From NCBI GenBank assembly GCA_021838785.1, contig JAKCCV010000012.1:49539-113538 (forward strand): a DNA stretch of 64,000 nt, in the 5' to 3' direction. The translations under genes and the position numbers were made by a program. Below, one piece after another: positions 10,301 through 20,261 of the stretch (the first letter of the stretch is position 1; each line of letters starts with the position of its first letter). Below the pieces are notes generated by a model. It saw only the letters and a program-made list of their open reading frames with translations. It ran no database searches and had not been told where the DNA came from. The stretch is from Acidobacteriota bacterium (lineage in GTDB: Bacteria > Acidobacteriota > Terriglobia > UBA7540).

Positions 10301-10410
10301 GCTACAGCCAGCGCGAGAGCGGCCCTGCGCACTGCGGCCGCAAGTCCTCGAATTTTCTGCTCCAATCTCCCCTTCCTCCAGGAAAAGTCTCTTCCCTTTT
10401 CCTCCGCCAC
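7366..10410 (-). CDS. bamA: BamA/YaeT outer-membrane protein assembly factor
   Basis: Essential outer-membrane insertase of the BAM complex, Omp85 superfamily. 1,014 residues, longer than the usual 750-850. A hydrophobic N-terminal segment (about 28-50) is followed by a Pro/Ala/Lys-rich linker to about residue 120. A series of POTRA domains then spans about 125-620; it includes KILIDKIIFRGNRR-like and FKIRGNKLFP-like beta-alpha-alpha-beta-beta units. The C-terminal barrel ends in FGFTVARTF; a terminal Phe is the usual outer-membrane barrel signal. GGEYDIRGFDLR is the VRGF/Y-type motif of barrel strand loop 6. Its neighbours ompH and the lolC/D-type genes support an envelope-biogenesis cluster. 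Confidence 0.95.
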   Translation of the reverse strand: MAEEKGRDFSWRKGRLEQKIRGLAAAVRRAALALAVASVFALLAAAAPRQSSNSPGSPQAASGSTQHPTTSGPPAKTPPAPPSPPQKLQFINPKAAAPVPPQKLENVKAPPTKPAAKVKKPAKQVLIDKIIFRGNRRIPDSTLRARIFSRPGMTYDVNRLERDFHALWNTGYFDDIRLEAATAKDGNKIVIFWLTEKKLIRSIAYKGMTTITDSDVMQAFEKERIGLTIDSQYDPTVVKRAEVVIREMLAAHGRQFATVRARTRDIPPDSVALTFIVNEGPKIKIGTIRFVGNTVFPNRVLVQSMKDVRPIGLPPWFYWFHRTYDRDKVLYDLGKVRDLYQNHGYFFATPKEPIVKMRNTEHRWPFFFWSWGHGKAVDVTIPIDEGHQYRLGKFTIRGNKLFPTAKLEPFLGMKPGDVFSLGKMRTAIKNLTTLYGAYGYINFVATPDPQPVRKKRIINLAFDFDEGHQYYVHRIEFSGNTKTRDKVIRRQLLVYEGMVFNSELWKLSILRVNQLGFFNPIKKSDYVIRQNHRNHTVDIDLKVHEKGRNSIGFSGGVSGLAGNFIGFNYATNNFLGLGETLSLDMEFGTYQKLYQFGFTEPYLFDRPITSGFTVFKSYYNYNELQQTSVLTGLNLTSLQNTAYGQLLFQNFAENSSGFTAFASYPLRSSFARVGLTYSYSKSSITAFSAASLNYFEALNFSGFVGPNSLSGITSSEVMPTYLYNTVDNEFNPHTGKYIYAALGFSGSVLGGNVNTINPVFEFKYFHPINKRRNVLAFHLYASTISGFGGRVPPPFSRFYMGGEYDIRGFDLRTISPMAWFPTIGSVCNLDSAGNRIQGIGSNGQPNGTCGSSTKFPYYTPIFPGGDTEVYGNFEYRIPIMGPVTLAYFVDAGEDMALRASQLQIAPASLSQIHNEFPYFPLPTQLHAIPGTNYQPRASTGLELQVVIPMMNIPFEIYWGYNWLRLDKVLTPPQDLPPRSMFPNQATYDEVFPFFSGLRWQDIRSRFGFTVARTF

Positions 10411-10552
10411 AGTTTAGTTCTTTCCGATGCCGGGAGCGCATCGAAAGTTGGCCGTGATGCTCTTTGGATCAACGGAGGAGCTTCCCTCGCCGGAAAGCCA
10501 ACCTTCAGGTCGGCGTTGCCTGCGGGGGATTGAAGCGCCCGCGACAAGGGTG

Positions 10553-12991
10553 CTAGCGTGAGAGAGGCGTGGCCGTGGCAAGCCGGTCCTTTGCCGAACG
10601 GAAGCTGAGCGCCTCATTCTCCACCACCACGTCCAGCACCGCCGGCGGCTGGATCTCCCCTTGAATCAGCGCTTCCGAAAGAGGATCTTCCACATACTTT
10701 TGTAAGGCCCTTCTCAGAGGTCGGGCCCCGTAGGAACGGTCCGTGCAAGTCTTTTCCAGGATCCACTTGGCAGCTTCCGGCAACAAATTGATGGAAATGT
10801 TCTTCTGACCAAGATGCTGGTTGGTCTGGCTCACCAGGAGCTCGAGAATGAGGATGAGGTCATTTTCCGACAGGGCGCTAAAGACAATAATTTCGTCCAG
10901 GCGATTGAGAAACTCAGGGTTAAAGAGCCGTTTCACCTCGCTCATCACGAGTTCTTCGATCTTTTTTTCAGTCGCTCCCTCCGTGGCCGACTGGAAGCCC
11001 AAGTGCGATCGGCGCTCCAGGTAGCGCGCTCCAATGTTGGAGGTCATAATCATGATGGTGTTTTTGAAATCCACGGTGTTGCCGAGCCCGTCCGTGAGCT
11101 GACCATCCTCGAAGACTTGCAGCAGGATATTGAAGATGTCGGGATGGGCTTTCTCAATTTCGTCCAACAAGACGACGCAATACGGCGTGCGCCGCACGCG
11201 CTCGGTCAACTGCCCGCCTTCCTCGTAGCCGACATAGCCGGGCGGAGAACCGATGAGCTTGGAGACGGAATGCTTCTCCATATACTCGGACATGTCGAAG
11301 CGAATCAAAGAGCGTTCGCTGCCAAACAGAAAGGCGGCCAAGGAACGAGCCATCTCCGTCTTGCCGACGCCCGTCGGGCCTAAAAACAGGAAGGAGCCGA
11401 CCGGACGGTTGGGAGATTTTAACCCCGCCCGTGAGCGGCGAATGGCGCGCGCCAGGGCGGAAATGGCTTTGTCTTGGCTGATGATGCGCTTATGCAACTC
11501 CTCCTCAATGCGGAGAAGTTTGGACATTTCTTCTTCTTTAATGGAGTGGACGGGGACGCCGGTCCACCGGGACACGACTTCCTCAATGTCTTCGCGGCCC
11601 ACGATTCCGATGGCGGTTTCATCAATATTGTACTTCTCGCGGAGCAGGCGCAGGTTCTCTCGTTCTTTGCGCTCTTCATCGGAATAGAAACGCGCCTTTT
11701 CAAATTCATGGTTGGCAATCGCGGTTTCCATCCGATGCACCACGAATTTGATGCGCTTTTGCACGTCCACCATCTCTTCCGGTAGCGCGCTTTGGCGCAG
11801 CTTCACGCGGGCCCCGGCCTCGTCAATCAAATCCACGGCCTTATCCGGCAGGAAACGATCCGGAATGTAGCGGCTGGCGTGATAGACCGCGCTGGTCAGT
11901 CCATCGTCCGTATAACTGACGGCGTGGAATTTTTCGTAGCGTTCTTTGATGCCCATCAAAATCTTAATGGCTTCTTCCTCGGTGGGAGGAGGCACCTTCA
12001 CGGCTTGGAAGCGGCGCTCGAGAGAACGATCGCGCTCAATGGATTTGCGGAACTCCGCTGGCGTGGTGGCGCCGATGCATTGAATCTCGCCGCGGGAGAG
12101 TGCGGGCTTAAGGATATTGGCCGCATCGAGCGAGCCCTCGGCGGAGCCGGCGCCGACCAGGGTGTGAATCTCATCTATAAAGATAATCGCATCCTGAGCT
12201 TCCATCAGCTCTTTCATGATGGTTTTTAGGCGCTCCTCAAACTGGCCGCGATACTTGGTGCCGGCCACGATGAGGGAAAGATCCAGAGCGAGAATCCGCT
12301 TATCCGCCAAAAACGGCGGCACGTCGCCTTCCGCTACACGCTCCGCCAGCCCTTCGACGATGGCGGTCTTGCCCACCCCCGGCTCGCCAATCAGCACGGG
12401 ATTGTTCTTGGTTCGCCGGCAGAGGATTTGAATGACCCGCTCCAGCTCCCTTTCTCGGCCGACCAGCGGGTCGAGCTGGTTTTCCCGCGCCGCCTGAGTT
12501 AAATCCCGACTGAACTCGGCCAGCAGCGACGTTTCCTTGGGCCGGCTGGACGAGGCTTTTTCGCTCTGTGCCCGGCTCAATTCTTCGCGCAAGCTCGAGA
12601 GGCGCAGGCCCCGTTCGTGGAGAATCTCCGCCGCAAAGGATTTGTCTTCCCGCAGCAAACCCAGCAGCAGATGTTCCGTCCCGATATGTTTGTGCGCCAG
12701 CCGCTCCCCCTCCTCGGCGGCATAAGCCAGGACGCGCTTGCACTCCTGGCTGAGCGGAAGTTCGACCGAAGTGGGAACCTTCTCGCGAGGCGGCGTGCGA
12801 GCTTCAATCTGTTTGCGGATGGATTCGATCGAAGCGTGGGAGCGCAGAAAACGATTGGTGAGGGCTTTGTCTTCCCTTAGCAGGCCGAGCAGCAGATGCT
12901 CGGTTTCGATGTACGGGCTGCCAAACTGGCTGGCTTCGTAGCGGGCAAAAAATATAACGCGACGCGCTTTTTCCGTGTATCTCTCGAACAT
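10553..12991 (-). CDS. clpC: ATP-dependent Clp protease ATP-binding subunit ClpC
   Basis: 812-residue AAA+ unfoldase of the HSP100 class that feeds substrates to ClpP. Two Clp-N repeats fill residues 1-145 ([12 protein letters not shown] occurs twice). The first AAA domain has Walker A GEPGVGKT near residue 205 and the second GPTGVGKT near 540. A UVR-like coiled segment ([18 protein letters not shown]) between them marks ClpC rather than ClpA or ClpB. The C-terminal D2-small domain ends about residue 790. It lies 50 bp downstream of the LolD-like gene on the same strand. No clpP is in the window. Confidence 0.95.
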   Translation of the reverse strand: MFERYTEKARRVIFFARYEASQFGSPYIETEHLLLGLLREDKALTNRFLRSHASIESIRKQIEARTPPREKVPTSVELPLSQECKRVLAYAAEEGERLAHKHIGTEHLLLGLLREDKSFAAEILHERGLRLSSLREELSRAQSEKASSSRPKETSLLAEFSRDLTQAARENQLDPLVGRERELERVIQILCRRTKNNPVLIGEPGVGKTAIVEGLAERVAEGDVPPFLADKRILALDLSLIVAGTKYRGQFEERLKTIMKELMEAQDAIIFIDEIHTLVGAGSAEGSLDAANILKPALSRGEIQCIGATTPAEFRKSIERDRSLERRFQAVKVPPPTEEEAIKILMGIKERYEKFHAVSYTDDGLTSAVYHASRYIPDRFLPDKAVDLIDEAGARVKLRQSALPEEMVDVQKRIKFVVHRMETAIANHEFEKARFYSDEERKERENLRLLREKYNIDETAIGIVGREDIEEVVSRWTGVPVHSIKEEEMSKLLRIEEELHKRIISQDKAISALARAIRRSRAGLKSPNRPVGSFLFLGPTGVGKTEMARSLAAFLFGSERSLIRFDMSEYMEKHSVSKLIGSPPGYVGYEEGGQLTERVRRTPYCVVLLDEIEKAHPDIFNILLQVFEDGQLTDGLGNTVDFKNTIMIMTSNIGARYLERRSHLGFQSATEGATEKKIEELVMSEVKRLFNPEFLNRLDEIIVFSALSENDLILILELLVSQTNQHLGQKNISINLLPEAAKWILEKTCTDRSYGARPLRRALQKYVEDPLSEALIQGEIQPPAVLDVVVENEALSFRSAKDRLATATPLSR

Positions 12992-13041
12992 AGCTCCTCA
13001 GTTTGTCTTCCAACCTCGCCTTGCAGCGGGGTTACGGGCTT

Positions 13042-13752
13042 TCAATAAAACCGCGGAACTACGGTCTCGACCAGTTGACCGTTTTCTAGCCGCAGCGTTC
13101 GGCTAGCACGCTGTGCCAATTCCAGATTATGCGTCGCGACCACCGACGTCAATCGGTGCGCTTTGTGCAGGCGCTCGAGCAGGTCCATCACTAGACCTGC
13201 CGTCCGGCGATCCAGGTTCCCCGTTGGCTCGTCCGCCAAAAGCAGCGCCGGGCGGTTGGCGAGTGCCCTTGCCAGGGCCACGCGTTGTTGTTCGCCGCCG
13301 GAGAGTTCACCGGCCCGCCGTTGCCAAGCTTTGTCCATCTCAACTTCCGCCAAAAGGGTCTTGGCTTGCGTTTCGGCCTCTTCAAACTTCGTCCCGGCGA
13401 TCAATTGCGGCAACATCACGTTTTCAAGCGCCGTAAACTCGGGTAAAAGGTAATGCATTTGCCAAACAAATCCAACCTGCAAGTTCCGGTAAGCGGCTCG
13501 CTCCGCCAAGGAGAAGTCGCTCAGCTTTTGACGCTTAAAGTATAGCTCACCCCGCGTGGGAGTGTCCAGCGCCGCCAGCAAATGAAGCAGCGTCGTTTTA
13601 CCGGTTCCCGATTCTCCAATCAGCGCCACGCGCTCGCCTTCGTACACCTCCAGGTTCAATCTCTCCAAGACCACGACGTCTTCGGTCGCTGAGCGGAAGA
13701 TTTTGGTCAGCTCCTCGGCTTGGAGGAGCGGTGCCGAATCGGTGGTGCTCAT
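13042..13752 (-). CDS. lolD: ABC transporter ATP-binding protein, LolD-like
   Basis: 236-residue ATPase of the MacB/LolD group. Walker A is GESGTGKTT, signature LSGGEQQRVALARAL, Walker B LLLADEPTGN, followed by the family's H-loop VVATHN. The start overlaps the permease stop by 4 bp (ATGA), so the two are translationally coupled. With the LolC/E-type permease it probably forms the complex that releases lipoproteins from the inner membrane for transfer to the outer membrane. A MacB-like export role cannot be excluded, but the neighbouring bamA and ompH favour Lol. Confidence 0.88.
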   Translation of the reverse strand: MSTTDSAPLLQAEELTKIFRSATEDVVVLERLNLEVYEGERVALIGESGTGKTTLLHLLAALDTPTRGELYFKRQKLSDFSLAERAAYRNLQVGFVWQMHYLLPEFTALENVMLPQLIAGTKFEEAETQAKTLLAEVEMDKAWQRRAGELSGGEQQRVALARALANRPALLLADEPTGNLDRRTAGLVMDLLERLHKAHRLTSVVATHNLELAQRASRTLRLENGQLVETVVPRFY

Positions 13753-14996
13753 TCGTATTTCAAAACCTCAGCCGGATTCAATCGGGCGGCCGCCCGCGCC
13801 GGATAGAGCGTGGCCAAAAAGCTGATGGCCAGAGCGGCGGCGGCAATCCACAACCCGTCGCCCGGGCGCGGATGAAACGGTACTGCCGGCAAAGAATAAA
13901 CCTGGGGCGAGAGAGGAAACAGGTGATAACGCTGCCCGGCCCAGGAAATGCCGTAGCCCAGCGCCAGCCCGAGCGCCGTGCCCAGCGCCCCGATGGCCAG
14001 CCCGTGCAACTTGAAAATTCTCGACACTTGCTCGGGCCGGGCTCCCATAGACATCAGCACGGCGATATCGCGGTTCTTTTCCATGACCATCATGGTGAGC
14101 GTGATGAAAATGTTCAGCGCGGCCACCAGGACAATGAGGCCGATCGTCAGGATGGTCACCAGCCGCTCCAAATTCATGGCGTTCAGCAAGGAGCGGTTTT
14201 GGCTCATCCAGGTGGTGGTATCAAAGCCCGGCCCGGCGGCGCGCCGCAGCTCCCGCGCTACCTGCGGAGCGAGATAAACATTATCAATCTTGAATTCGAT
14301 ATCGGAGACCACATTTTGCAGGTCAAAGAGGCGTTGCGCGGCCGCCAAGTTGGTAAACGCCCAACTCGAATCGAAATCATAGAAGCCGGAGTCGAAGACC
14401 CCCACCACGCGGAAGTGCCGGAACTTGGGAACGGTTCCGAACGGCGTCAGCGCGCCTTGCGGGCTGGTGACCAAAACGGTGTCGCCCACAAAAACCCCCA
14501 ACGATTGGGCGAGGTCCTTGCCCAGGATAATGGGGTCGGCGCTGGGAAAGGTTTGAGAAAGTCCCTGCAACGACCCTTCGGTTAGATGCCGCAGGAGCGA
14601 GCCAACCTGCACTTCGCGTTGCGGTTCGATTCCTTTGAGCACCGCACCCTGGGCGCGTTGACGGCTGGAAATCAGAACTTCCTCATAAATGGCGGGCGCG
14701 GCCGCCACCACGTGCGGCAATTTGGAGAGGCGTGCCGTCAGCCGGTTGTAGCGCCGAATGCCGTCGTTTTTGACGCGGATCAAATTCACGTCCGTGACCG
14801 CGCCCAGCAGCTTCCGTTCCAGCTCCGATTTGAAGCCGTTGTTCACCGAGAGCGCCACCACCAGCGCGCAAACCCCCGCTGCCACGCCCAGCACGGAAAT
14901 CACGGTGATCACCGAGATGGCCGCCTGCTGACGTTTTGCCTTCAAGTACCGGAGTGCGACAAAAAGCTCAAAACCCATCTTCGCCACCATTATCAA
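13749..14996 (-). CDS. Lipoprotein-releasing ABC permease, LolC/LolE-like
   Basis: 415-residue inner-membrane permease. The N-terminus FELFVALRYLKAKRQQ is typical of LolC/E, followed by helix 1 (SVITVISVLGVAAGVCALVVALSV), a large periplasmic MacB-PCD-type domain (about 55-270) and three C-terminal helices in the FtsX-like domain. The C-terminus ARAAARLNPAEVLKYE is the standard end of the family. Only one permease gene is present beside lolD, so it probably works as a homodimer, as in bacteria with a single LolC/E-type protein. That last point is inference. Confidence 0.88.
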   Translation of the reverse strand: MIMVAKMGFELFVALRYLKAKRQQAAISVITVISVLGVAAGVCALVVALSVNNGFKSELERKLLGAVTDVNLIRVKNDGIRRYNRLTARLSKLPHVVAAAPAIYEEVLISSRQRAQGAVLKGIEPQREVQVGSLLRHLTEGSLQGLSQTFPSADPIILGKDLAQSLGVFVGDTVLVTSPQGALTPFGTVPKFRHFRVVGVFDSGFYDFDSSWAFTNLAAAQRLFDLQNVVSDIEFKIDNVYLAPQVARELRRAAGPGFDTTTWMSQNRSLLNAMNLERLVTILTIGLIVLVAALNIFITLTMMVMEKNRDIAVLMSMGARPEQVSRIFKLHGLAIGALGTALGLALGYGISWAGQRYHLFPLSPQVYSLPAVPFHPRPGDGLWIAAAALAISFLATLYPARAAARLNPAEVLKYE

Positions 14997-15032
14997 TGAC
15001 GGGAAGGCTTGCGGCCAAGCGAATTCCGACCC

Positions 15033-15896
15033 TTACAAGCGAGCGGAAGGGAACCAGGCCCCCCTGGGTTCTTGATATTCGCCGATGGACATGAGCAGCA
15101 TGGGCTTGCCGAGTCGAAGACCTTGTTGGATACACCAGCGCGTCAGCTCGGATTGACGGAGGGGAAGAAGAAAGGAAAGAGGAGCATTGAGGGCGCTGGC
15201 CGCTCCCCAAAGCAGGGATTGCAAATCTTGATCGCTTTCGGCCACGGCATGTCCTGCCTGCCACAGGGTCAGCGAGGTCGCGTAGGCCGTTAGCCGCCCT
15301 TGGCGATAGCTCACCCACCCTGCGGAACGGCTCAGAGCGTCGGAAAGCTCATTCGAGCGATCGAAGCCGTGAACCCGCGCGGCGAGCCGGGCGCAATCGT
15401 CGAGATCGTCCATCGTCATGGGCCGAACCGTCGGCTCCGGAGACGTTGCCGTTTTAGGCCGACCAGTGACCAGCGCCAGTGGTTCTTTCACTTCAAACCC
15501 GAGCGAAGCGTAGAGCGCCACGGCTTGACCGTTAAACGCATCGGTGACCAGCCGCGCCCCGGGAGCGGTGCCGGCCCGGTCAAGAAGGTGCTCCATCAGA
15601 CGTCGTCCGATGCCTTGCCCCTGCGCCTGCGGATCCACCGTGACGGGGCCAATGCCGCGAACTATCGCGCGCTCATCTAAAAATGCGGCGCCGACGATTT
15701 GCCCTCCAGTTTCGGCCACCACGCCATACACTTCCGGGTGGTCGAGTTGCGCCGCCGCCACGCGAATGGCGGTCGCTAGCTCGGCATAGCCCGAAGCAAA
15801 GCCATGCTGCTCGTTAATCCGGCGGAAAGCCTCGAAGATAATCCGCCCGCAGGCCGGGGCATCGCTGCTGATAGCGGCGCGCAATTGGATGTCCAT
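15033..15896 (-). CDS. GNAT-family N-acetyltransferase, two-domain
   Basis: 287-residue cytoplasmic acetyl-CoA-dependent acyltransferase. The N-terminal half (about 1-145) is a complete GNAT fold with the acetyl-CoA loop VDPQAQGQGIGRRLM and the later NGQAVALYASLGFEV motif. The C-terminal half (about 155-287) is a second, degenerate GNAT-like domain without an obvious acetyl-CoA loop. The substrate is unknown. It sits between lysS and the lolC/E gene on the same strand and may be carried by the lysS promoter. Confidence 0.82.
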   Translation of the reverse strand: MDIQLRAAISSDAPACGRIIFEAFRRINEQHGFASGYAELATAIRVAAAQLDHPEVYGVVAETGGQIVGAAFLDERAIVRGIGPVTVDPQAQGQGIGRRLMEHLLDRAGTAPGARLVTDAFNGQAVALYASLGFEVKEPLALVTGRPKTATSPEPTVRPMTMDDLDDCARLAARVHGFDRSNELSDALSRSAGWVSYRQGRLTAYATSLTLWQAGHAVAESDQDLQSLLWGAASALNAPLSFLLPLRQSELTRWCIQQGLRLGKPMLLMSIGEYQEPRGAWFPSARL

Positions 15897-15976
15897 CTCT
15901 TAACCCATCTTTGAAGCCCGGCCAAACGGCGCGCCGCATCCCGCGCCTTCGCGGGCGGCGGGGGTCGAGGCTGAAC

Positions 15977-17521
15977 TTAGCGCTTCTCCGGTCGCAGCAA
16001 CGGGAACAGAATGACGTCGCGGATGGAGCGGGAATCCGTCAGCAGCATCGTCAAGCGGTCCATGCCGATCCCTTCGCCGGCGGCCGGCGGCATGCCAAAG
16101 CTGAGGGCGCGAATATAATCCTCGTCAATCGTGTGAGCGGATAAATCACCCCGCTCCCGGAGGAGTTGCTGATACTCAAAGCGGTCGCGCTGCTCCGCCG
16201 GGTCGTTCAGTTCGCTGAAGGCGTTGGCGATTTCCATGCCCCCAACGTACAGCTCAAAGCGTTCCACAAAGTTCGGGTCGTCCGGCTTTTGCTTGGCGAG
16301 CGGCGAAACCTCCAGGGGAAAATCTAAAATAAACGTCGGGGCGATCAGGTGGTCCTCGGCCACCATCTCGAAAACAGCCTGAAGCAGGGCGCCCGGCGTG
16401 CCCGCGTTTAACAAGGCCGGCGTGATGGGCCCACGGCCCGTGCTGAGGGCCCAATTGTTGAGCGCGGGAACGTGTTGCTTCAGCGTCTGGAGGTCGGAAA
16501 GCTGCGGGTCCGCTGGTTTCTCCACGCCCTCGGGCCAAAAGCGAATAACGGCTTCTTTCATCGTGAGTCGCTCGAAGCGAGCCAACGAAATTCGATGCCC
16601 GTTGTATTCAAACTCTAAAGATCCGAGCACCGTCCGGGCCACGTGTTGCAGCAGTTGCTCGGTCAGCGCCATCAAGTCTTGATAGTCGCTGTAGGCTTGG
16701 TAGAACTCGAGCATCGTAAATTCGGGATTGTGCTGGGTGGAGATGCCCTCGTTGCGGAAGTTGCGATTGATTTCGTAAACGCGGTCCACTCCGCCCACCA
16801 AAAGGCGCTTCAAATAAAGTTCGGGCGCGATGCGCAGAAACAGATCCATATCGAGCGCGTTGTGATGGGTGACGAACGGGCGAGCGAGCGCGCCCCCGGC
16901 AAGGGGCTGCATCATGGGTGTTTCGACTTCCAAATAGCCTTGGGCGTCAAGAAAACCGCGAATGGCGCGAATAATTTGCGCGCGACGCTCAAAAATCTCG
17001 CGCACGCGCGGATTCACCATCAAATCCACGTAGCGCTGACGATAGCGAATCTCGACGTCGGTCAGGCCGTGCCATTTTTCAGGCAAGGGCAACAGGGCTT
17101 TGGCTAAGAAATAGAGCCGCTCGGCATGGACGGTCAGTTCCCCGGTGCGGGTGCGGAACAGATAACCCTCGACACCGAGCACGTCGCCCAAATCGAGCAG
17201 ACCATAGAGCGCGAAGTCTTTTTCTCCCACCGCATCCTGGCGAACGTAAAATTGTAGTCGCGCGCCGCCGCCCGTCAAATGCCCAAAACCGGCCTTTCCG
17301 TGAGGGCGCAGAGTCAGGACCCGGCCTGCCACGCGAACGTGAACCCCCGAGGCATTCAGCTCTTCCGTGGTTCGGCTCGAATAGTCGGCTAAAATTTGAG
17401 GGATCGTGTGGGTGAAATCGAACTTGCGAGGATAAGGCTCATAGCCAAGGGCTACAATGGCCCGCAATTTCTTCTGGCGCTGAGCGGCCAGCGCATCACC
17501 CTCAGTGCCGGCGAGGGACAA
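15977..17521 (-). CDS. lysS: Lysyl-tRNA synthetase, class II
   Basis: 514-residue enzyme that charges tRNA-Lys in the cytoplasm. The N-terminal OB-fold anticodon-binding domain (about 50-175) includes [21 protein letters not shown]. The class II catalytic core has motif 2 FRNEGIS...[13 protein letters not shown] and motif 3 [14 protein letters not shown] near the C-terminus. Length is normal for the family. A near-perfect sigma-70 promoter lies just upstream, and the acetyltransferase and lol genes follow on the same strand. Confidence 0.97.
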   Translation of the reverse strand: MSLAGTEGDALAAQRQKKLRAIVALGYEPYPRKFDFTHTIPQILADYSSRTTEELNASGVHVRVAGRVLTLRPHGKAGFGHLTGGGARLQFYVRQDAVGEKDFALYGLLDLGDVLGVEGYLFRTRTGELTVHAERLYFLAKALLPLPEKWHGLTDVEIRYRQRYVDLMVNPRVREIFERRAQIIRAIRGFLDAQGYLEVETPMMQPLAGGALARPFVTHHNALDMDLFLRIAPELYLKRLLVGGVDRVYEINRNFRNEGISTQHNPEFTMLEFYQAYSDYQDLMALTEQLLQHVARTVLGSLEFEYNGHRISLARFERLTMKEAVIRFWPEGVEKPADPQLSDLQTLKQHVPALNNWALSTGRGPITPALLNAGTPGALLQAVFEMVAEDHLIAPTFILDFPLEVSPLAKQKPDDPNFVERFELYVGGMEIANAFSELNDPAEQRDRFEYQQLLRERGDLSAHTIDEDYIRALSFGMPPAAGEGIGMDRLTMLLTDSRSIRDVILFPLLRPEKR

Positions 17522-17571
17522 GGGAATTCACCTCGTTCAGGTTTCTTTCCGTGGTGCGGCTAAAAACTGGC

Positions 17572-17601
17572 ATTATAGAGAGCGCGCTCGATGAGTGTCA
17601 A
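17572..17601 (-). promoter_or_regulatory. Consensus sigma-70 promoter of lysS
   Basis: On the minus strand, TTGACA (17596-17601), an 18-nt spacer and TATAAT (17572-17577) match consensus at all twelve positions. The predicted start is about 45 nt before the lysS start codon. Confidence 0.85.
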
Positions 17602-17645
17602 GGAAAGGGGCTCTCCTGCGCGCAGAGGTGACGGAGAGGTAAGCG

Positions 17646-17807
17646 ATGGGGAAGGGAAGATTTCTCAATCAAAAACTCGGCAAGCGGATGAGCCGGCAAG
17701 CCAGGCTTGCCAAGGCTCGATTGGCCGGCTTTCGCTCGAAGGGGGCCGCGACGCCACGCCTTCCCAAAAAGGGGCCTTCGCGCGAAGTTGGCCCTGGGCC
17801 GTCGTAG
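17646..17807 (+). CDS. Possible small basic protein, 53 aa, unrecognised
   Basis: A short frame starting MGKGRFLNQK with GGAGAGG six bases before the ATG at 17646. It is rich in Arg, Lys, Ala and Pro, with no recognised domain. It sits in a stretch of about 1 kb (17602-18610) where I see no convincing gene on either strand. A second short frame, 17857-17982 (MDADPAKVLAYKDQQR...), has a charged, protein-like composition but no clear ribosome-binding site. Both could be chance frames or decayed remnants; the rest of the stretch looks non-coding. Confidence 0.22.
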   Translation: MGKGRFLNQKLGKRMSRQARLAKARLAGFRSKGAATPRLPKKGPSREVGPGPS

Positions 17808-18610
17808 TCATCCCCAGCACGCCTATTTTCCCTGAGTTCAATCGCCGCTCGGCCAGATGGACGCAGACCCGGCGAAGGTGCTCGCGTACAAGGACCAGCA
17901 GCGCGTGGACGCGCAGGAGCACTCTGACCGAATGGGAGAAAGAATTACTGAGGTGGACAAATTTTCCTTGACTCTTTCTTAGCGGCCGGTTTAATTTTTG
18001 GATAGGCGCTGTGGCTGATGCGACCCATCGCGCGGCGCCAACGTTGTGGGACCCTCGGTAGGCGAGGCTCCCGCGCAACACAGAGGCCACTGCCCCTCGG
18101 CGTCGAGAGATGCACGAGGCCGGTAAAACAGGAATATCCGAATCAAGGGTTTTCCTAATGTGGCTGGGATCGGGAACGATCCCTGACGGAGCGCGGTGCT
18201 GAAGCTTGGACGAGTGGGGGCTGGCAGGACGAAAAGGAATTTGACGGCCAGCTCGCATGTGGTTCTCTTCAGAGTACCCTTCCTCGGCTTCATCACCGCA
18301 CAGGTTAGGTTGTATGCGCGAAAGCGAAGACGGTGGCCAACCACCGAGTCGTTACGGACACTCGACTCGGACGTGGCGGCGGTGAAGCAGGAAACCTTCC
18401 TTCCAGCTCGCCTTCCGCTTCCTCCGAGACGATAAACCGGGAAGCTGGAAGGATTGAGCTTTCCCCACGGGTCGCCTCTTTGGAGACTCAGGGGGCGAAC
18501 TCCCTTCCTTAAATTCCCAAGCATCGGCGGACCGGACTCCGCAGAAAGAAAAAAACGGACCGGTGCAGGGGGAGTGGTGTCTCGGCACGCGGTCGCAGTG
18601 GGCGAAAGTT

Positions 18611-19948
18611 ATGCTGAAACCGGATAACACATTGGCGCCTCAAGAGGTTACGCAGGCTGGACGGCCGGCCAAAGGCATTGTGGTGCGATCCTCGTGGGCT
18701 CGCCACTTGCTGACCTTCCTCATGGTGATGGGGCCTGGGCTCATCGTCATGGAAGCGGATAATGATGCCGGAGCCGTGTCCACTTACGTTCAGGCGGGCG
18801 CGCAATATGGGACGCATCTGCTCTGGCTTCTGCTCTTTCTGCTGCCCTGCACCTACTTTGTGCAGGAGATGGTCGTGCGGTTAGGCATTGCGACGGGCAA
18901 AGGGCACGCCGCGATGATTTACCAGCGGTTCGGCAAGTGGTGGGGACTGTTTTCTTTTCTGGACTTGCAGTTATTGAACCTGCTAACGCTGGTGACGGAA
19001 TTCGCGGCCATTGCCTTGGCGTCAGAAGGTCTTGGATTGCGACCGGCCGTGGGCGTGGTGGCCGCTGCCGCGGGCATGGTGGCTATTGTGGTGACGGGCA
19101 GTTATCGGCGCTGGGAGCGCGTCGTCATCGTGTTGTGCCTTCTGGATTTGTACTGGGTGTTCATGGCGGCGCGGCTGGCGCCGGCCTGGTCGAAGATCGC
19201 GCGAGACACGTTGATTCCCTCGCTTCCTGTGGGAGGTCTCACGCAGAACTACGTCTTTTTGGTCATCGCGATTGTGGGAACCACCATCGCGCCTTGGCAG
19301 CTCTTTTTTCAGCAGAGCTGCATTGCTGACAAGCGGCTGCGCTTTGCCGACCTTGGGTGGTCGCAACTGGACACCTTGCTGGGTGCTTGCTACACGATCG
19401 TGGTGGCCGGTTGCATGATGTTGCTGGGGAACTACGCGCGAGCCCATGGTATCCGGTTTGAGGACCCCGCCCAGATGGCCAATGCGCTGTGGGGTCTTCA
19501 GGGCAACGCCGTGCGCTTGGGGATTCTCCTGTTGATGGTGAATGCGGCGCTGCTGGGGACCACCGCGATTTCGCTTTCGAGCGCCTGGGCCTACGGGGAA
19601 GTGAAGGGCGTGGGACACAGCCTGGAGCTTCGAGTTCGGGATGCCCCGGTCTTCTACGCTGTTTACCTGGCCTCAGTGGCGGTGGCGTCGGGCGTCGTGC
19701 TGATTCCGCGCGCACCGCTGCAGTTCATCATCCTGAGCGTGCAGGTATTGGCGGGAATCATGTTGCCCTCAGCCATCATTTTTCTTCAGCTTTTGCTCAA
19801 TGATCGGGACTTGCTGGGCGAAAGGTTTGTCAACAAGCCCTGGAACAACGTGGTGAATTGGACCATGATCATCACTCTTTTTGCGTTGTCGCTGGTGTTG
19901 GCCGTCCAGGTTCTTGCCCCCGGGTGGTTCGCAGGGCTTGGCCGCTGA
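18611..19948 (+). CDS. Nramp-family divalent metal transporter with non-canonical metal-site motifs
   Basis: 445-residue inner-membrane transporter with about 11 helices. GPGLIVMEADNDAG and then QAGAQYG align with helix 1 of Nramp proteins, but the metal-binding DPGN is replaced by NDAG. In helix 6 the usual MPH motif is APW (VGTTIAPWQLFF). Loss of that methionine is known in the family to weaken preference for Mn2+/Fe2+ over Ca2+/Mg2+, so the substrate may not be a transition metal. The start at ATG 18611 gives the normal length; an in-frame GTG at 18563 is possible. A small membrane protein and a porin follow on the same strand. Confidence 0.88.
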   Translation: MLKPDNTLAPQEVTQAGRPAKGIVVRSSWARHLLTFLMVMGPGLIVMEADNDAGAVSTYVQAGAQYGTHLLWLLLFLLPCTYFVQEMVVRLGIATGKGHAAMIYQRFGKWWGLFSFLDLQLLNLLTLVTEFAAIALASEGLGLRPAVGVVAAAAGMVAIVVTGSYRRWERVVIVLCLLDLYWVFMAARLAPAWSKIARDTLIPSLPVGGLTQNYVFLVIAIVGTTIAPWQLFFQQSCIADKRLRFADLGWSQLDTLLGACYTIVVAGCMMLLGNYARAHGIRFEDPAQMANALWGLQGNAVRLGILLLMVNAALLGTTAISLSSAWAYGEVKGVGHSLELRVRDAPVFYAVYLASVAVASGVVLIPRAPLQFIILSVQVLAGIMLPSAIIFLQLLLNDRDLLGERFVNKPWNNVVNWTMIITLFALSLVLAVQVLAPGWFAGLGR

Positions 19949-19979
19949 GCCTTATTTTGAAAAGGAGGAAATTGCAAGG

Positions 19980-20234
19980 ATGTTTTTTCGACGCGAAATT
20001 AAACGGGAAGAATCGCCCCTCGGCGCAGCACGGGAGGGGCGCTATGTGGTTGTTCATCCATTGGACGATCTGCCGGAAGAAAAAGTTAACCCTGACCGGG
20101 TGGGCCAAATACGGATGACCCGGGCCGTCCGCATCTCGCTCATCAGCCTGCGAACGTATCTTGTCCTGATGACGTTGCTCCTGCTCTATCATGTGCTCGG
20201 CATGGGCGCATGGTTTGCCGGGCATGGGCGCTGA
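19980..20234 (+). CDS. Small single-helix membrane protein downstream of Nramp
   Basis: 84-residue protein of unknown function. AAGGAGGA at 19962-19969 lies ten bases before the ATG at 19980, a strong ribosome-binding site. The first 55 residues are charged and soluble (MFFRREIKREE...HPLDDLPEEK), then one hydrophobic segment TYLVLMTLLLLYHVLGMGAWF near the C-terminus. The gene starts 31 bp after the Nramp gene, so they are probably one operon. The layout suggests a tail-anchored accessory subunit or regulator of the transporter; that is inference only. Confidence 0.72.
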   Translation: MFFRREIKREESPLGAAREGRYVVVHPLDDLPEEKVNPDRVGQIRMTRAVRISLISLRTYLVLMTLLLLYHVLGMGAWFAGHGR

Positions 20235-20261
20235 CGCTGCGCCACATGCTCGCAGGAGTAT

